Of a stretch of DNA of 64,000 bases, positions 10,626 through 19,519 are shown one piece after another (positions within the stretch are counted from its first letter, which is position 1; each line of letters begins with the position of its first letter). Under the pieces are notes generated by a model that was given only the letters and a program-made list of their open reading frames with translations, was not told the DNA's origin and made no database searches. Source of the stretch: JACQFV01 sp964593585. GTDB lineage: Bacteria > Zixibacteria > MSB-5A5 > WJJR01. The stretch covers positions 62,001 to 126,000 of the forward strand of contig CAZQIZ010000002.1 of the NCBI GenBank assembly GCA_964593585.1, written 5' to 3'. The position numbers and the translations under genes were made by a program.

Positions 10626-11606
10626 CTACCGTGGCAGGGCCGGGATTTCGGCCCGGGCCCGAAGTTTCTCCCCGACGCGCAGGAGCATCTCGTCGGTCAT
10701 GCGGGGCAGGTCAAACTGCGGACGCCATCCCCACTCCTCGCGGGCGGCGGTGTCATCGAGCAGGTCGGGCCAGGAATCGGCGATGTCCTGCCGAACCGGG
10801 TCGATGGAGTAGTCGATCTCGAATTCGGGGATGTGGCGGCGGATGGCCTCGGCCAGTTGCTCCGGGGTGAAGGCCATCGCGGTCACGTTGAAGGCGTTAC
10901 GGTGCAGCAGCCGCGCGGCGTCGGTCTCCATCAGCTCCATCACCGCGCGCAGGGCATCGGGCATGTACATCATATCCAGCGAGGTGTCGTTGCGCAGGTA
11001 GCAGGTGAAGCGGCGGTGCTTCAGGGCGGCATAGAAAATCTTGACCGCGTAGTCGGTGGTGCCGCCGCCGGGCTCGGTGACATAGGAAATGAGGCCGGGG
11101 AATCGCAGGCCGCGGGTGTCGACGCCGAAGCGCTTGAAATAGTAGTCGCAGAGCAGCTCGCCGGTGACTTTGGTGACGCCGTACATCGTGTCCGGCCGCT
11201 GGATGGTGTCCTGCGGGGTCTTGTACTTGGGGCTGGAACGTCCGAAGGCGCCGATCGAACTGGGGAAGAACAACGCGCATTTGTACTGACGCGCCGCTTC
11301 AAGCATGTTGTAGAGGCCGTTGACGTTGATCTGCCAGGCCTGATTGGGCCGGGTCTCGGCGACGGCGGACAAAAGCGACGCCAAATGGATGATGGTGTCG
11401 ATCTTGTAGATCTGCATCACCCGGGTGATGTGGTTGGGGTCGACGCAATCGAGGAATTCGAACGGCCCGGAGTCGCGCAACGTGACGTCGGCGGGCATGC
11501 GGATGTCGGTGGCGATCACATGGGCATCGCCGTACTGCTGCCTTAAGGCCACGATCAGTTCCGAACCGATCTGGCCCAGAGCGCCGGTGACCAGAATGTT
11601 TTTCAT
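10626..11606 (-). CDS. L-threonine 3-dehydrogenase, short-chain (GalE-like) type
   Basis: 326 residues; ATG at 11606 chosen because GAGGGAG precedes it and the Rossmann start MKNILVTGALGQIGSEL follows at once. Extended SDR fold with the catalytic pair in YGVTKVTGELL and the upstream serines in FPSSIGAFG. The FPGLISY and GGTTDYAVKIFYAAL segments are typical of the epimerase-like threonine dehydrogenases, which oxidise L-threonine to 2-amino-3-oxobutyrate with NAD. The KBL gene in the same operon supplies the next step, giving glycine and acetyl-CoA. A UDP-sugar epimerase is the main alternative, made less likely by that partner. Confidence 0.88.
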   Translation of the reverse strand: MKNILVTGALGQIGSELIVALRQQYGDAHVIATDIRMPADVTLRDSGPFEFLDCVDPNHITRVMQIYKIDTIIHLASLLSAVAETRPNQAWQINVNGLYNMLEAARQYKCALFFPSSIGAFGRSSPKYKTPQDTIQRPDTMYGVTKVTGELLCDYYFKRFGVDTRGLRFPGLISYVTEPGGGTTDYAVKIFYAALKHRRFTCYLRNDTSLDMMYMPDALRAVMELMETDAARLLHRNAFNVTAMAFTPEQLAEAIRRHIPEFEIDYSIDPVRQDIADSWPDLLDDTAAREEWGWRPQFDLPRMTDEMLLRVGEKLRARAEIPALPR

Positions 11607-11754
11607 CGCGCAGACTCCCTCACCCACGTGGGCGGCATACACCGGGGCCCGCCCCCGGGCGAATCAATGACCGGCGCGGCGGGCCGGACAAGCGGATTTG
11701 CTCCGCCGTCCATCTTTCTGCCACCGGAGACATGCCACAAATCGCGACAAAATT

Positions 11755-13173
11755 CTAGAAGTTTCGGTTGAACTCCGCTTCGATCTCGGCCGCCGGAAGC
11801 GCGGGGTCGAGAAACCGGGCGCTGTCAAAACTGGCCCAACGCGGGTTGGGTCGGCGGCGGGTGACGCGGTGGATGTTCAGCAGGTGGCGGACGGTGATGT
11901 TGTCGGTGGTGAAGTTGTTGGCGCCGGCGCCGCAACTGAGCGTGAACGACGGGGGCAGGGTGTTATAGATCCCCCCCAGCGCTCCGTGGGCGGCCGGCAT
12001 GTTGACCAGTATCCGGGCGGCGTGGATGGCGCGGGAGAAGTACTCGATCCGCTCGTCGGTGTTGGAGTAGATCACCGCGGTGTGCCCGGTGCCGCCGAAA
12101 CGCGTGATTTCGGAACACCGGTAGATGCCCGCCTCGAAATCGTCCTCAATGTAGAACGCGAGGATGGGGGCGAGGATTTCGGCCGACAGCGGGTATTCGG
12201 GACCGACGCCATCCAGTTTGGCGATCAACAAAACGGCGTCGTCGGGCACGGTGATCCCGGCGCTGCGCGCGATGGCCTGCACGCTCTGGCCGACCACGGT
12301 CGGACGCATCATCATCCGCTCGGGATCATAGGCAATTGTCCCGACCTTTTCGATCTCCTCCGGCGAGAGGAAGTGGGCCTTCTGCCGTATGAATTCGGCG
12401 ATCACCTCGTCGGAGACTTGGCGCTTGACCACAATGGCCTGCTCGCTGGCGCAGATGGTGCCGTAATCAAAGGTCTTGGATTCGACGATGCAGCGAACCG
12501 CGAATGGGATATCGGCGGTGCGGCCGATGTAGACAGGCACATTGCCCGGCCCGACACCGATGGTGGGGGTGCCTGATTTGGCGGCCTTCTGGACCACGGA
12601 GTTGGTCCCGGTGGCGAGGATCATGGCCAGACGGCGATTGACCATCAGTTCCTGGAGCGTGTCCTCGGAGGCCTTGCCCAGCCATTGAATGCAATGCTCC
12701 GGGGCGCCGGCGGACAGGGCGGCCTGGTAACAAATCTCGGCCGCGGCGGTGGTGCAACGTCGTCCCCCGCCCGGCGGGCTGAAGATGATCGGATTGCGGG
12801 TCTTCAGCGCGATCAGGCACTTGAAGACAGTTGTGGAGGTCGGATTGGTGACGGGGATGAATGCAAGGATCGGGCCAACCGGCTGCGCGACATCGACGAT
12901 GCCGCGGCGCGGATCATCGCTCACTACGCCGACGGTCTTGCGTTTCTTGATGTCATCGTAGACCAGCTGGGTGGCGATGACATTCTTGATCACCTTGTCT
13001 TCCCACTTGCCGATGCCGGTCTCCTCGTGCGCCAGTTTCGCCAGATCGACGCGGTGATCGAGGGCGGCGAGGTAGACGGCGCGGACGATCGCGTCGGTCT
13101 TCGCCTGGTCGAAGCCGCGAAACGCCATCGCGGCGGCGGTGGCATGCTGGATGAGTTCGGGCGCGCGGTTCAT
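11755..13173 (-). CDS. CoA-acylating aldehyde dehydrogenase (AdhE/EutE type)
   Basis: 472 residues from an ATG at 13173, 16 bases after the BMC gene; an upstream extension of the frame overlaps that gene and has no family similarity. The sequence parallels the N-terminal half of bifunctional AdhE: DKVIKNVIATQ, NPTSTTVFKCLIALKTRNPI, GVGPGNVPVYI, the catalytic-cysteine motif SKTFDYGTICASEQAIVV, and GGTGHTAVIYS. It oxidises a short aldehyde (acetaldehyde, or perhaps a longer semialdehyde) to the acyl-CoA with NAD, or the reverse. There is no alcohol dehydrogenase domain. I see no obvious amphipathic encapsulation extension: the N-terminus begins directly with the catalytic fold. Directly following a microcompartment shell gene, it is a candidate cargo enzyme. 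The 148 bases downstream of it show no feature. Confidence 0.92.
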   Translation of the reverse strand: MNRAPELIQHATAAAMAFRGFDQAKTDAIVRAVYLAALDHRVDLAKLAHEETGIGKWEDKVIKNVIATQLVYDDIKKRKTVGVVSDDPRRGIVDVAQPVGPILAFIPVTNPTSTTVFKCLIALKTRNPIIFSPPGGGRRCTTAAAEICYQAALSAGAPEHCIQWLGKASEDTLQELMVNRRLAMILATGTNSVVQKAAKSGTPTIGVGPGNVPVYIGRTADIPFAVRCIVESKTFDYGTICASEQAIVVKRQVSDEVIAEFIRQKAHFLSPEEIEKVGTIAYDPERMMMRPTVVGQSVQAIARSAGITVPDDAVLLIAKLDGVGPEYPLSAEILAPILAFYIEDDFEAGIYRCSEITRFGGTGHTAVIYSNTDERIEYFSRAIHAARILVNMPAAHGALGGIYNTLPPSFTLSCGAGANNFTTDNITVRHLLNIHRVTRRRPNPRWASFDSARFLDPALPAAEIEAEFNRNF

Positions 13174-13189
13174 GGCACTCGACGTGTCT

Positions 13190-13693
13190 TCAGGCGCGGC
13201 GGGCATCGGCGTCCCGCAACAGACGCAGGAGCGTGTCCTTGTCGGCCAGGGCGATTTCACGCCCGGCGATGGGCAGATCGCCGCGGCGGCGCGCCAGACT
13301 GCGCAACGCCACAACGGTCATAGAGTCATAGTCGGGCGTGCCGCGCCCGAGGCGGGAGGGTTCGGGGGCAACGCTCGACGCATCGGCGCGCGTCGCGGTG
13401 CGTCCCCGCCATTTCTGATTGGGGCGATCGACCAGCCCGCCGAGATCGTCATGGGGACGGGGGATGACCGTGTGGGCATGGACCCGGCCAAGCCGCAGAC
13501 AGGCATTCACACCGGCCTCAACGGCGGCCTGCACCGCCGCCAAATCGCCTTCTATATAGATGGTGACCAGCGCGGGATCGGTCTGTTCGGTGCGGATGAC
13601 GACAATCGACGAGGCCTTGGCGGCGGCGTCGGCGGCTTCCATCGCGCCGACCAGCCCGACTGTCTCGATCAATCCCAACGCCTGTCGTTCCAT
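13190..13693 (-). CDS. BMC-domain microcompartment shell protein with C-terminal SAP/Rho_N-like extension
   Basis: 167 residues, ATG at 13693 behind AAGGAG. Residues 1-86 form a single hexamer-type BMC domain: ALGLIETVGLVGAMEAADAA at the N-terminus is the classic PduA/EutM opening, and VHAHTVIPRPHDD closes the domain. An Arg/Ala/Pro-rich linker follows, then about 46 residues (from DYDSMTVVALRSLARRRGD to the end) shaped like the small helical SAP or Rho_N modules that bind nucleic acid, with the pattern LRxLAR...IxGREI...K..LL. EutK also pairs a BMC domain with a small C-terminal domain. No second shell protein and no pentameric vertex protein lies in this window, so this is an orphan shell gene or part of a split locus. 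It follows prmC by 51 bases and precedes the aldehyde dehydrogenase by 16. Confidence 0.93.
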   Translation of the reverse strand: MERQALGLIETVGLVGAMEAADAAAKASSIVVIRTEQTDPALVTIYIEGDLAAVQAAVEAGVNACLRLGRVHAHTVIPRPHDDLGGLVDRPNQKWRGRTATRADASSVAPEPSRLGRGTPDYDSMTVVALRSLARRRGDLPIAGREIALADKDTLLRLLRDADARRA

Positions 13694-13744
13694 GCGTGAA
13701 CCGGACTCCTTCCGAATGAGGCGCCCGAATATATCGGCGGACCT

Positions 13745-14620
13745 TTAGGAAAGTCCAGTTATCAGGCGGCGCAGCTCCAGAACCCGGTCGAAGCCGGCAA
13801 TGCTGCGGTGGAAAATCGGGGCGTCCCAGCCGGCGAACCGCGCGATAATCTGTGCAAGAGGTTGCTCCTGCATGAACCCGATTTCACAGACCAGCGCGCC
13901 CCCGGGTTTGAGAATGGCACGCCCGTGATCGATCAAGGCGGAAAGAATCTCTGTGCCGTCTCGGCCGGCGTACAGGGCTATGTGGGGTTCGTAATCATGC
14001 ACCGAACGCTGCACGTTGGGATCATCGAGCGGAATGTAAGGCGGGTTGCTGACGATCAGGTCGAAGCGCGGGACGGGGCCGAATCCGTCCAGGGTACGGG
14101 CCTGGATGAAGGTAATCCGGCAGTCCTCGCCATGTCGGCGCGCGTTTTCGCGCGCCACTGCCAACGCATCCCCGGACAGATCGGTGGCAATCAGACGCAG
14201 ATCGGGGCGCTGGCGCGCCAGCGCCACGACGATGTTGCCGGCGCCGGTGCCGACTTCGAGGACCAACGGCTGCGTGCCGGAAACAGGCGGGGGCAACGCG
14301 CGCAGGGCGACATTGACCAGCTCTTCGGTCTCCGGACGGGGGATCAGCACCCGCTCGTCGCAGAGAAAATCGAGGCCATAGAATTCGACATGGCCGAGCA
14401 CATACGCCAGCGGACTGCCGGAGAGCCGTTTGACCAGAAGCGCGGTCAGGTGCGCCTCGTCGACCGCTTCGACCTGCTCGCGGTAGCGCAATGTCAGCTC
14501 GGTGGGACGGGCGGAGAGCACTTCGCCGATGATGGCGTCGGCATCGGTCGCGGCGAATTCGCCGGCAACGGGCTGCAACTCCTGGCGCAGACGCAACCGC
14601 CATTCGCCAATGGTTGCCAT
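13745..14620 (-). CDS. prmC: Peptide chain release factor N5-glutamine methyltransferase
   Basis: 291 residues; ATG at 14620 (MATIGEWRLRLRQEL) matches the family start, while longer versions of the frame run through upstream genes. PrmC/HemK methylates the glutamine of the GGQ motif in RF1 and RF2. Diagnostic motifs: substrate-binding YVLGHVEFYGLDF, RPETEELV, SAM motif VLEVGTGAGNIVVALA, and the catalytic VSNPPYIP. prfA lies upstream in the same direction but is separated by tldD, tldE and a repeat, rather than adjacent as in many genomes. Confidence 0.95.
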   Translation of the reverse strand: MATIGEWRLRLRQELQPVAGEFAATDADAIIGEVLSARPTELTLRYREQVEAVDEAHLTALLVKRLSGSPLAYVLGHVEFYGLDFLCDERVLIPRPETEELVNVALRALPPPVSGTQPLVLEVGTGAGNIVVALARQRPDLRLIATDLSGDALAVARENARRHGEDCRITFIQARTLDGFGPVPRFDLIVSNPPYIPLDDPNVQRSVHDYEPHIALYAGRDGTEILSALIDHGRAILKPGGALVCEIGFMQEQPLAQIIARFAGWDAPIFHRSIAGFDRVLELRRLITGLS

Positions 14621-14625
14621 GGGAC

Positions 14626-14814
14626 CTACTGGGGAGTGAGTTTGGCGCCGGGCCAATGAGCGCAACCGGTGCGCGGCGAACCGGCCAACCAGCGCCGGCC
14701 GGCCGGAACGGAGCGATGCGCGCGGTCGGGAGAGGCGGCCAGCGATGGACCTCGCAGGATTGCGAGGCCGGCGGCCACCAGCGCCGTCAGACGCAGAAAC
14801 TCGCGGCGGATCAT
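14626..14814 (-). CDS. Small twin-arginine signal-bearing ORF
   Basis: 62 codons. The start codon overlaps the tldE stop (ATGA) and the stop is five bases before prmC, so spacing fits a real operon member. The N-terminus MIRREFLRLTALVAAGLAIL resembles a Tat signal (RREFL then a hydrophobic run, with a possible cleavage site near SLAAS). The remaining 35 residues are Arg/Pro/Trp-rich and match nothing I know. It may be a short exported peptide, the remnant of a longer gene, or fortuitous in high-GC DNA. Confidence 0.4.
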   Translation of the reverse strand: MIRREFLRLTALVAAGLAILRGPSLAASPDRAHRSVPAGRRWLAGSPRTGCAHWPGAKLTPQ

Positions 14815-16157
14815 GATTCGGTATCCTCCACGAAGGGAAATGCGGCGATTTTGAGCGCCGGCACAAACATAACCGCCGAGTACTGCGGATACACCAACCG
14901 GTCCCGGCCAATCATCTCCGCCCGTGATAGGACCTCGAGCACCGCCGGCGTGGCGCGCAGATTACGGATCGGCTTGGCAATCTTGCCGTTTTCGATCAGG
15001 AAGGTTCCATCGCGGGTCGAGCCGGTCAGTTGCGCCTTCATCGGATTAAGATAGTTCAGGTACCAGAAATGGGTCACCAGAATGCCGCGTTCGGTGGAGG
15101 CGATCATCTCATCGAGTGAGCTGGTGCCGGGACTCATGACCAGGTTTTTGGGATAGGGCCCGCGGGCATTGTCGGGGGGCAGGGCATGTCCGGTCGATGC
15201 GACCCCCGCCTGGCTGGCGCTGCGACGGTCATGCACCACGCCGCGCGCGATGCCATTTTCGATCAGCGCGACTTTCTGCTTGGGTGTGCCCTCGAAGTCG
15301 AAAGGCAAGCCGGGATATTCGGGCAGAAAGGCGTCATCATAGATGGTGATATTCTCGCCGGTGACCTTTTCGCCGATTTTGCCCGAAAGCACTCCCCTGC
15401 CCTGCGCGAACGACTTGCCGGAGAACGCCAGGAAGCCGAGGAACAACAGCATCTGACCGACCGCGGCCGGTTCGAGGACCACGGTGTAATCGCCGGCGGG
15501 GATGGCTTCGGGATTGCGCGAGCGAATCGCCTTGTCGATGGCGACATGCCCCAGTTGCGCGGCATCGAGACGCGCCAGATCGCGCGCCGCCCCGATCGAC
15601 CACCCCTGCGCGGTGGTCGCATCCTCCGAGGCCGAGATCGACAATTCGGCGCGTGTCTCGGGATGCCAATGGCGCACACCCTGCGAGTTGGCGACCGCGA
15701 TGGTCTGGGTCTCGACCTGGTAGAGCCCGGCGGTCTGAATCCCCTGGGGCTTGGCCAGCTCAACGATCTGCTTGATGGCTTGGGCACGGGCCGCGGGGGA
15801 ATCGTTGGCGGTGGAATCAAAGAAAGCGTTGACCGCGGTGGCCGCCGCTGGATCGGCCAGACCGGGAAACGACGCATCGGGGTCCAGAAGCGAGGCGATC
15901 TGCGCGGCATTGTCCAGCAGCTGCGCAAGTCCGGCATCGGACAGATCGTTGGTGGAGGCGACCGCAACTTTGCCGTCTTTGGCCAGCCGCACAATCACGC
16001 GCGCATCGGTCGAATCCATATTCTGATGGATGAGGTTCTCGGCGAAACGGGTGGTGGCTTCGCGGCTCTCGAGATAGACCAGTTCGGTGGCCTCGCCCGG
16101 CGAGCGCGACAGCGCCGTCTCGAGCATCGCAAACACCTGGTCGCGTGTGCGCAGCAT
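14811..16157 (-). CDS. tldE: Metalloprotease-like TldE/PmbA subunit
   Basis: 448 residues; its ATG overlaps the tldD stop codon by one base, so translation is coupled. TldE is the partner that forms the TldD/TldE heterodimer, a cytosolic protease acting on unfolded or modified peptides (microcin B17 maturation and CcdA turnover in E. coli). It lacks the HExxxH zinc motif, as expected. Family features include AENLIHQNMDSTDARV near the N-terminus, the RSRNPEAIPAGDYTVVLEP core, and a C-terminal MSPGTSSLDEMIASTERGIL segment like that of TldD. A Tat-like mini-ORF overlaps its 3' end. Confidence 0.93.
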   Translation of the reverse strand: MLRTRDQVFAMLETALSRSPGEATELVYLESREATTRFAENLIHQNMDSTDARVIVRLAKDGKVAVASTNDLSDAGLAQLLDNAAQIASLLDPDASFPGLADPAAATAVNAFFDSTANDSPAARAQAIKQIVELAKPQGIQTAGLYQVETQTIAVANSQGVRHWHPETRAELSISASEDATTAQGWSIGAARDLARLDAAQLGHVAIDKAIRSRNPEAIPAGDYTVVLEPAAVGQMLLFLGFLAFSGKSFAQGRGVLSGKIGEKVTGENITIYDDAFLPEYPGLPFDFEGTPKQKVALIENGIARGVVHDRRSASQAGVASTGHALPPDNARGPYPKNLVMSPGTSSLDEMIASTERGILVTHFWYLNYLNPMKAQLTGSTRDGTFLIENGKIAKPIRNLRATPAVLEVLSRAEMIGRDRLVYPQYSAVMFVPALKIAAFPFVEDTES

Positions 16158-17614
16158 CAGACCGTCTGCCCCACCTTGACGTTGCGGAACCGCGCCGGCG
16201 CGGCCCCTTGGCCGGTGCGCATGTTCTGCCCCGGCTGCCCCTTGCCGCAGTTGGGGGTGCCCCAGATGCGATACTCCGCCGGCCCGGCGATCTTGTCGCA
16301 GGCATTCCAGAATTCGACGGTGTTGCCGGAGTAGACCGGGTTTTTGAAGACCGCGCCGAGTTTGCCGGCGGTGATTTCATAGGCAATCTCGCCGCCCAGT
16401 TGGAAATTCTCTCGTCGGTCATCGATCGACCAACTGGCGGGGGTGGCGATGAGGATGCCGCGGTCGGTCTCGGCGATCATCTCCGCCAGCGTGCCGCTGC
16501 CCGGCGCGAGATTCATGTTGGTCATGCGCACCAGCGGGAGGTTCATCCACGACTCGGCGCGCATCGCCCCGGTGGAGGCGGTCCCCAGGCGCGCCGCGGT
16601 CTCGCGCGAGGAGAGATAGTCGACGAGGAGGCCGTTTTGGATGAGCGGCGCCGCCGCGGCCGGGACACCGTCGTCGTCGAAACCGAATGTCCCCAGCCCG
16701 CCGGGGGCCGAAGGATCGGAGAGCACCGTGACGATCTCGGCGGCGTAGCGCAAGGAACCCCGTTTTTCCGGCGTGGCGAAACTGGTGCCGGAGAAGTTGC
16801 GCTCGGAACCGTAGACGCGATCCAATTCCAGCGGATGACCGATCGATTCATGAATCTGCAGCGAGACCAGATCCCCGGAGAGTATGAGGGTGGTGGTCTG
16901 CTCACCGAGCACCGGCGCATCGAGCAACGCGACCGCCTCCTGCGCGGTCTGAGCGCAGGCGGCCTCGAGGTTCATGCCCGTGATCACCTCATACCCGCCG
17001 GATTCGTGCTGACCGCCCGAGGTCGGATACGACCGCTCGCCAACCTCGCGGCGCGAGCGCATTGCCGCGGCGCTCATGCCGCCGCCGGAATGGAGAATGG
17101 TCTGGGTGATGAGCGCGCCCTCGGTCGAATAGAACCACTTCTCCTCGCGCCGGAAGCTCATGTAAGTCTCGGTGCCGGTGATGCCCGGGGTCTGACGCAA
17201 GGCGGCATCCAGCCGCCGCATCAGATCAACCTTGTCCGGCAATGGGACGGCGAAGGGGTCCTGGGTAAACGGTGTCTGATACTCCCCCCGGACCGGTTTG
17301 ACCGGCGCTAATTGTACGGGCGCGGCGGCCAGACGCGCCGAGGCCCGTGCGATGGCGATGGCCGTGTCGAGCGCCTGACGGGCAAGGTCCTCATCGCAGC
17401 CGGGCAGCGCCGCAAAACCCCAGGCGCCATCGACCAGCACACGCACACCGAAGCCGAAGGACGTCTTGCGGTCGATCTTGTCAGGCTTGCCGTCGATGAG
17501 TGAGAGATCTTCGGTGGTCAGACGCACCGCGCGGAAGTCGGCGTAGGTGAGCCCCGCCGCCTTGACGTTGGCGACGCGTTCGCCGGCTTTTTCGATGTCG
17601 CGCAGAGTGGCCAT
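16157..17614 (-). CDS. tldD: Metalloprotease TldD
   Basis: 485 residues from an ATG at 17614; a TTG ten codons upstream is an alternative start, and neither has a clear ribosome-binding site. The zinc motif is intact: LQIHESIGHPLELDR (HExxxH), followed by GSERNFSGTSFATPEKRGSL. TNMNLAPGSGTLAEMIAETD near the C-terminus is the second conserved block. With TldE it makes a barrel-shaped protease that degrades small, mostly unstructured peptides. Its presence with TldE and a tiny ORF in one operon suggests a peptide substrate may be encoded nearby, but this is inference. Confidence 0.94.
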   Translation of the reverse strand: MATLRDIEKAGERVANVKAAGLTYADFRAVRLTTEDLSLIDGKPDKIDRKTSFGFGVRVLVDGAWGFAALPGCDEDLARQALDTAIAIARASARLAAAPVQLAPVKPVRGEYQTPFTQDPFAVPLPDKVDLMRRLDAALRQTPGITGTETYMSFRREEKWFYSTEGALITQTILHSGGGMSAAAMRSRREVGERSYPTSGGQHESGGYEVITGMNLEAACAQTAQEAVALLDAPVLGEQTTTLILSGDLVSLQIHESIGHPLELDRVYGSERNFSGTSFATPEKRGSLRYAAEIVTVLSDPSAPGGLGTFGFDDDGVPAAAAPLIQNGLLVDYLSSRETAARLGTASTGAMRAESWMNLPLVRMTNMNLAPGSGTLAEMIAETDRGILIATPASWSIDDRRENFQLGGEIAYEITAGKLGAVFKNPVYSGNTVEFWNACDKIAGPAEYRIWGTPNCGKGQPGQNMRTGQGAAPARFRNVKVGQTV

Positions 17615-17690
17615 CGGTTGGATGGCAATGTCGGGGCAATGCAAAAAGAAGGCAAGGGGCGAATGTGTGCGACTCGACCGGCGGGCGTTC

Positions 17691-17838
17691 TTGTGGAGGG
17701 CGAGGCTCCCGCCGAGCCTGCTCTTATAACTCTAACGAGATAGGCTTTGGATTTGTCCTACGGAGAAGGAAACCAGGTGTGGGAGCGGGAAGACCGCTGA
17801 ACAAAAGCAGGTTCGGCGGGAGCCTCGCCCTTCACAGG
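17691..17838. repeat. Inverted repeat pair, GGGCGAGGCTCCCGCCGA family
   Basis: Two arms of about 36 bases (17691-17726 and 17803-17838) are near-perfect inverted copies sharing GGGCGAGGCTCCCGCCGA, separated by 76 bases. The same arms, with a few changes, recur at 22805-22889, so this is a dispersed family rather than a one-off terminator. It fills the gap between prfA and tldD and may also end the prfA transcript. Confidence 0.75.
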
Positions 17839-17857
17839 AAAAAGTACTGAATGATGA

Positions 17858-18958
17858 TCAGACCGCGATGGCAGTGCCGCTTTGGGACAGACGCTGCCTG
17901 CGGTCTTCGGCCTTGAGCGCCTCAATGATCTCCTCGAGGTCGCCGTTGATCACCCGGTCCAGCGACTGCAGGGTCAGGCCGATGCGATGGTCGGTGACGC
18001 GGTTCTGCGGGAAGTTGTAGGTGCGGATTTTGGCGGAGCGATCGCCGGTCGAGACCATTTGCTTGCGCTCGGCGGCCAGCTTGGCGTTTTGCTCCTCCTG
18101 CGCCACGGCCAACAAACGGGCGCGCAGGACCTTCATCGCCTTGTTCTTGTTTTTCAGCTGTGACTTTTCATCCTGGCATTGGACCACGGTGCCGGTCGGG
18201 ATGTGGGTGATGCGCACCGCCGAGTCGGTGGTGTTGACCGACTGGCCGCCGGGCCCGGAAGAGCGGAAGACATCGATGCGCAAATCCTCCAGCCGGATGT
18301 CGATGTCGACCTCTTCGGCCTCGGGGAGGACCGCGACGGTGGCGGCCGAAGTGTGAATGCGACCCGACGCCTCGGTCACCGGGACCCGCTGCACCCGGTG
18401 GACGCCCGACTCGAACTTGAGTGTGCCATAGGCCTCCTCGCCTTCGACCGAGAAGGCGACTTCCTTGAAGCCGCCGACGCCGGTCTCGTTGGAGCCGAGC
18501 ATTTCGACCTTCCATCCTTTGCGCTCGACATAACGCAGATACATGCGCATCAGGTCGGCGGCAAAGAGCGCCGCCTCATCGCCCCCGGTCCCGGCGCGGA
18601 TTTCGACAATCGCCGCCTTGCTGTCGTTGGGATCGGGCGGAGTCAGCAGGTCCCGTAACCGTTCCTCCAATTGCGCGCGCTCGGATTCGAGACGCTTGAG
18701 GTCCTCGCGCGCCATCTCGACCAATTCAGGGTCGCCGCCATCGGCGACCAGCTCGGTGTTGCCGTCGATCTCGCGGAGCACACGGCGGTAGGTCTCACCC
18801 ACCGTGACGGTTTCTGACAAGCGGCGGTGCTCGCGCCCGAGATCGCGCAACTTGGCGGGATTGGCGGCGGTGGCCGGATCGGCCAACTGCGATTCCAGGT
18901 CGGCGAAGCGCTTCTGCAGCGAATCGAGAACCTCAAGCATCGACGATGACGGCGCCAT
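17858..18958 (-). CDS. prfA: Peptide chain release factor 1
   Basis: 366 residues with an ATG at 18958; the internal ATG at 18940 (MLEVLDSLQKRF) equals the usual family start. Recognises UAA and UAG: the codon-reading loop is RVPVTEASGRIHTSA (PVT in the PxT position, versus SPF in RF2), and the catalytic GGQ is in SSGPGGQSVNTTDSAVRI. The glutamine is the PrmC target. Reading frame and length (about 360) are normal. It follows rpmE and precedes tldD across a repeat. Confidence 0.96.
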   Translation of the reverse strand: MAPSSSMLEVLDSLQKRFADLESQLADPATAANPAKLRDLGREHRRLSETVTVGETYRRVLREIDGNTELVADGGDPELVEMAREDLKRLESERAQLEERLRDLLTPPDPNDSKAAIVEIRAGTGGDEAALFAADLMRMYLRYVERKGWKVEMLGSNETGVGGFKEVAFSVEGEEAYGTLKFESGVHRVQRVPVTEASGRIHTSAATVAVLPEAEEVDIDIRLEDLRIDVFRSSGPGGQSVNTTDSAVRITHIPTGTVVQCQDEKSQLKNKNKAMKVLRARLLAVAQEEQNAKLAAERKQMVSTGDRSAKIRTYNFPQNRVTDHRIGLTLQSLDRVINGDLEEIIEALKAEDRRQRLSQSGTAIAV

Positions 18959-19122
18959 GGCGGATTCCGATGTGATTTCAGTTTATGGGGCTCTGAGTCC
19001 CCGGTTGACGGGCACCGTCGTGGCGGGCCTGTTTCCCGCCGCCACGCGGAGCCCCACAAAACGAACGCGACGGGATGGATGGATCCCGTCGCGCAATGCC
19101 CCTGTGGGGCGTGGTGAAATCG

Positions 19123-19368
19123 CTACGATTCGGCCGGGGCGGGCTTGTCGGCGCCCTTGGCAGCCGGCGCGGTCATGCCATACTTGCGCAGGAACTTCTC
19201 CACCCGTCCGGCGGTGTCGACCAGCTTCTGCTTGCCGGTGAAGAACGGGTGGCAGTTCGAGCAGATTTCCACATGCAGGTCCTTGACGGTCGAGCGAGTC
19301 TTGATCTCGTTGCCGCAGGCGCAGTGGATCACGGTGTTGAAATACTTGGGGTGGATTCCCTCTTTCAT
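19123..19368 (-). CDS. rpmE: 50S ribosomal protein L31, zinc-binding type
   Basis: 81 residues; ATG at 19368 is set by GGAG eight bases upstream and the family start MKEGIHPKYF. Cysteines in IHCACGNEIKTRS and ICSNCHPFFTGKQK form the zinc site of the C+ type. The C-terminal tail is Ala/Lys/Pro-rich and longer than in E. coli. It is the first gene of the minus-strand block and has its own promoter (19404-19432). Confidence 0.96.
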   Translation of the reverse strand: MKEGIHPKYFNTVIHCACGNEIKTRSTVKDLHVEICSNCHPFFTGKQKLVDTAGRVEKFLRKYGMTAPAAKGADKPAPAES

Positions 19369-19403
19369 CACATTCTCCAATTCCCGGCCCAGCCGAGTCG
19401 TAC

Positions 19404-19432
19404 ATAATACGAAACCGCGTTGGTTCTGACAA
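19404..19432 (-). promoter_or_regulatory. Promoter of rpmE (sigma-70 type)
   Basis: On the minus strand TTGTCA (complement of 19427-19432) is followed after 17 bases by TATTAT (complement of 19404-19409), 36 bases before the rpmE start codon. Confidence 0.75.
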
Positions 19433-19460
19433 ATCTTTTCCGCAAAGCCGCTGGCCCACG

Positions 19461-19489
19461 TTGACTTAACCTCCCAGCCCGGTCATATT
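19461..19489 (+). promoter_or_regulatory. Promoter of the citrate-cleavage operon (sigma-70 type)
   Basis: TTGACT (19461-19466), a 17-base spacer and CATATT (19484-19489) lie 31 bases before the first start codon, back to back with the rpmE promoter. Confidence 0.7.
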
Positions 19490-19519
19490 CAGCGGACTTG
19501 AACCAAGGACCCTACCGAC

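Noticed and set aside
10626..11606. UDP-glucose 4-epimerase assignment for the SDR gene
   Set aside because: KBL in the same operon and the short-chain threonine-dehydrogenase-like segments make threonine dehydrogenase the better call.
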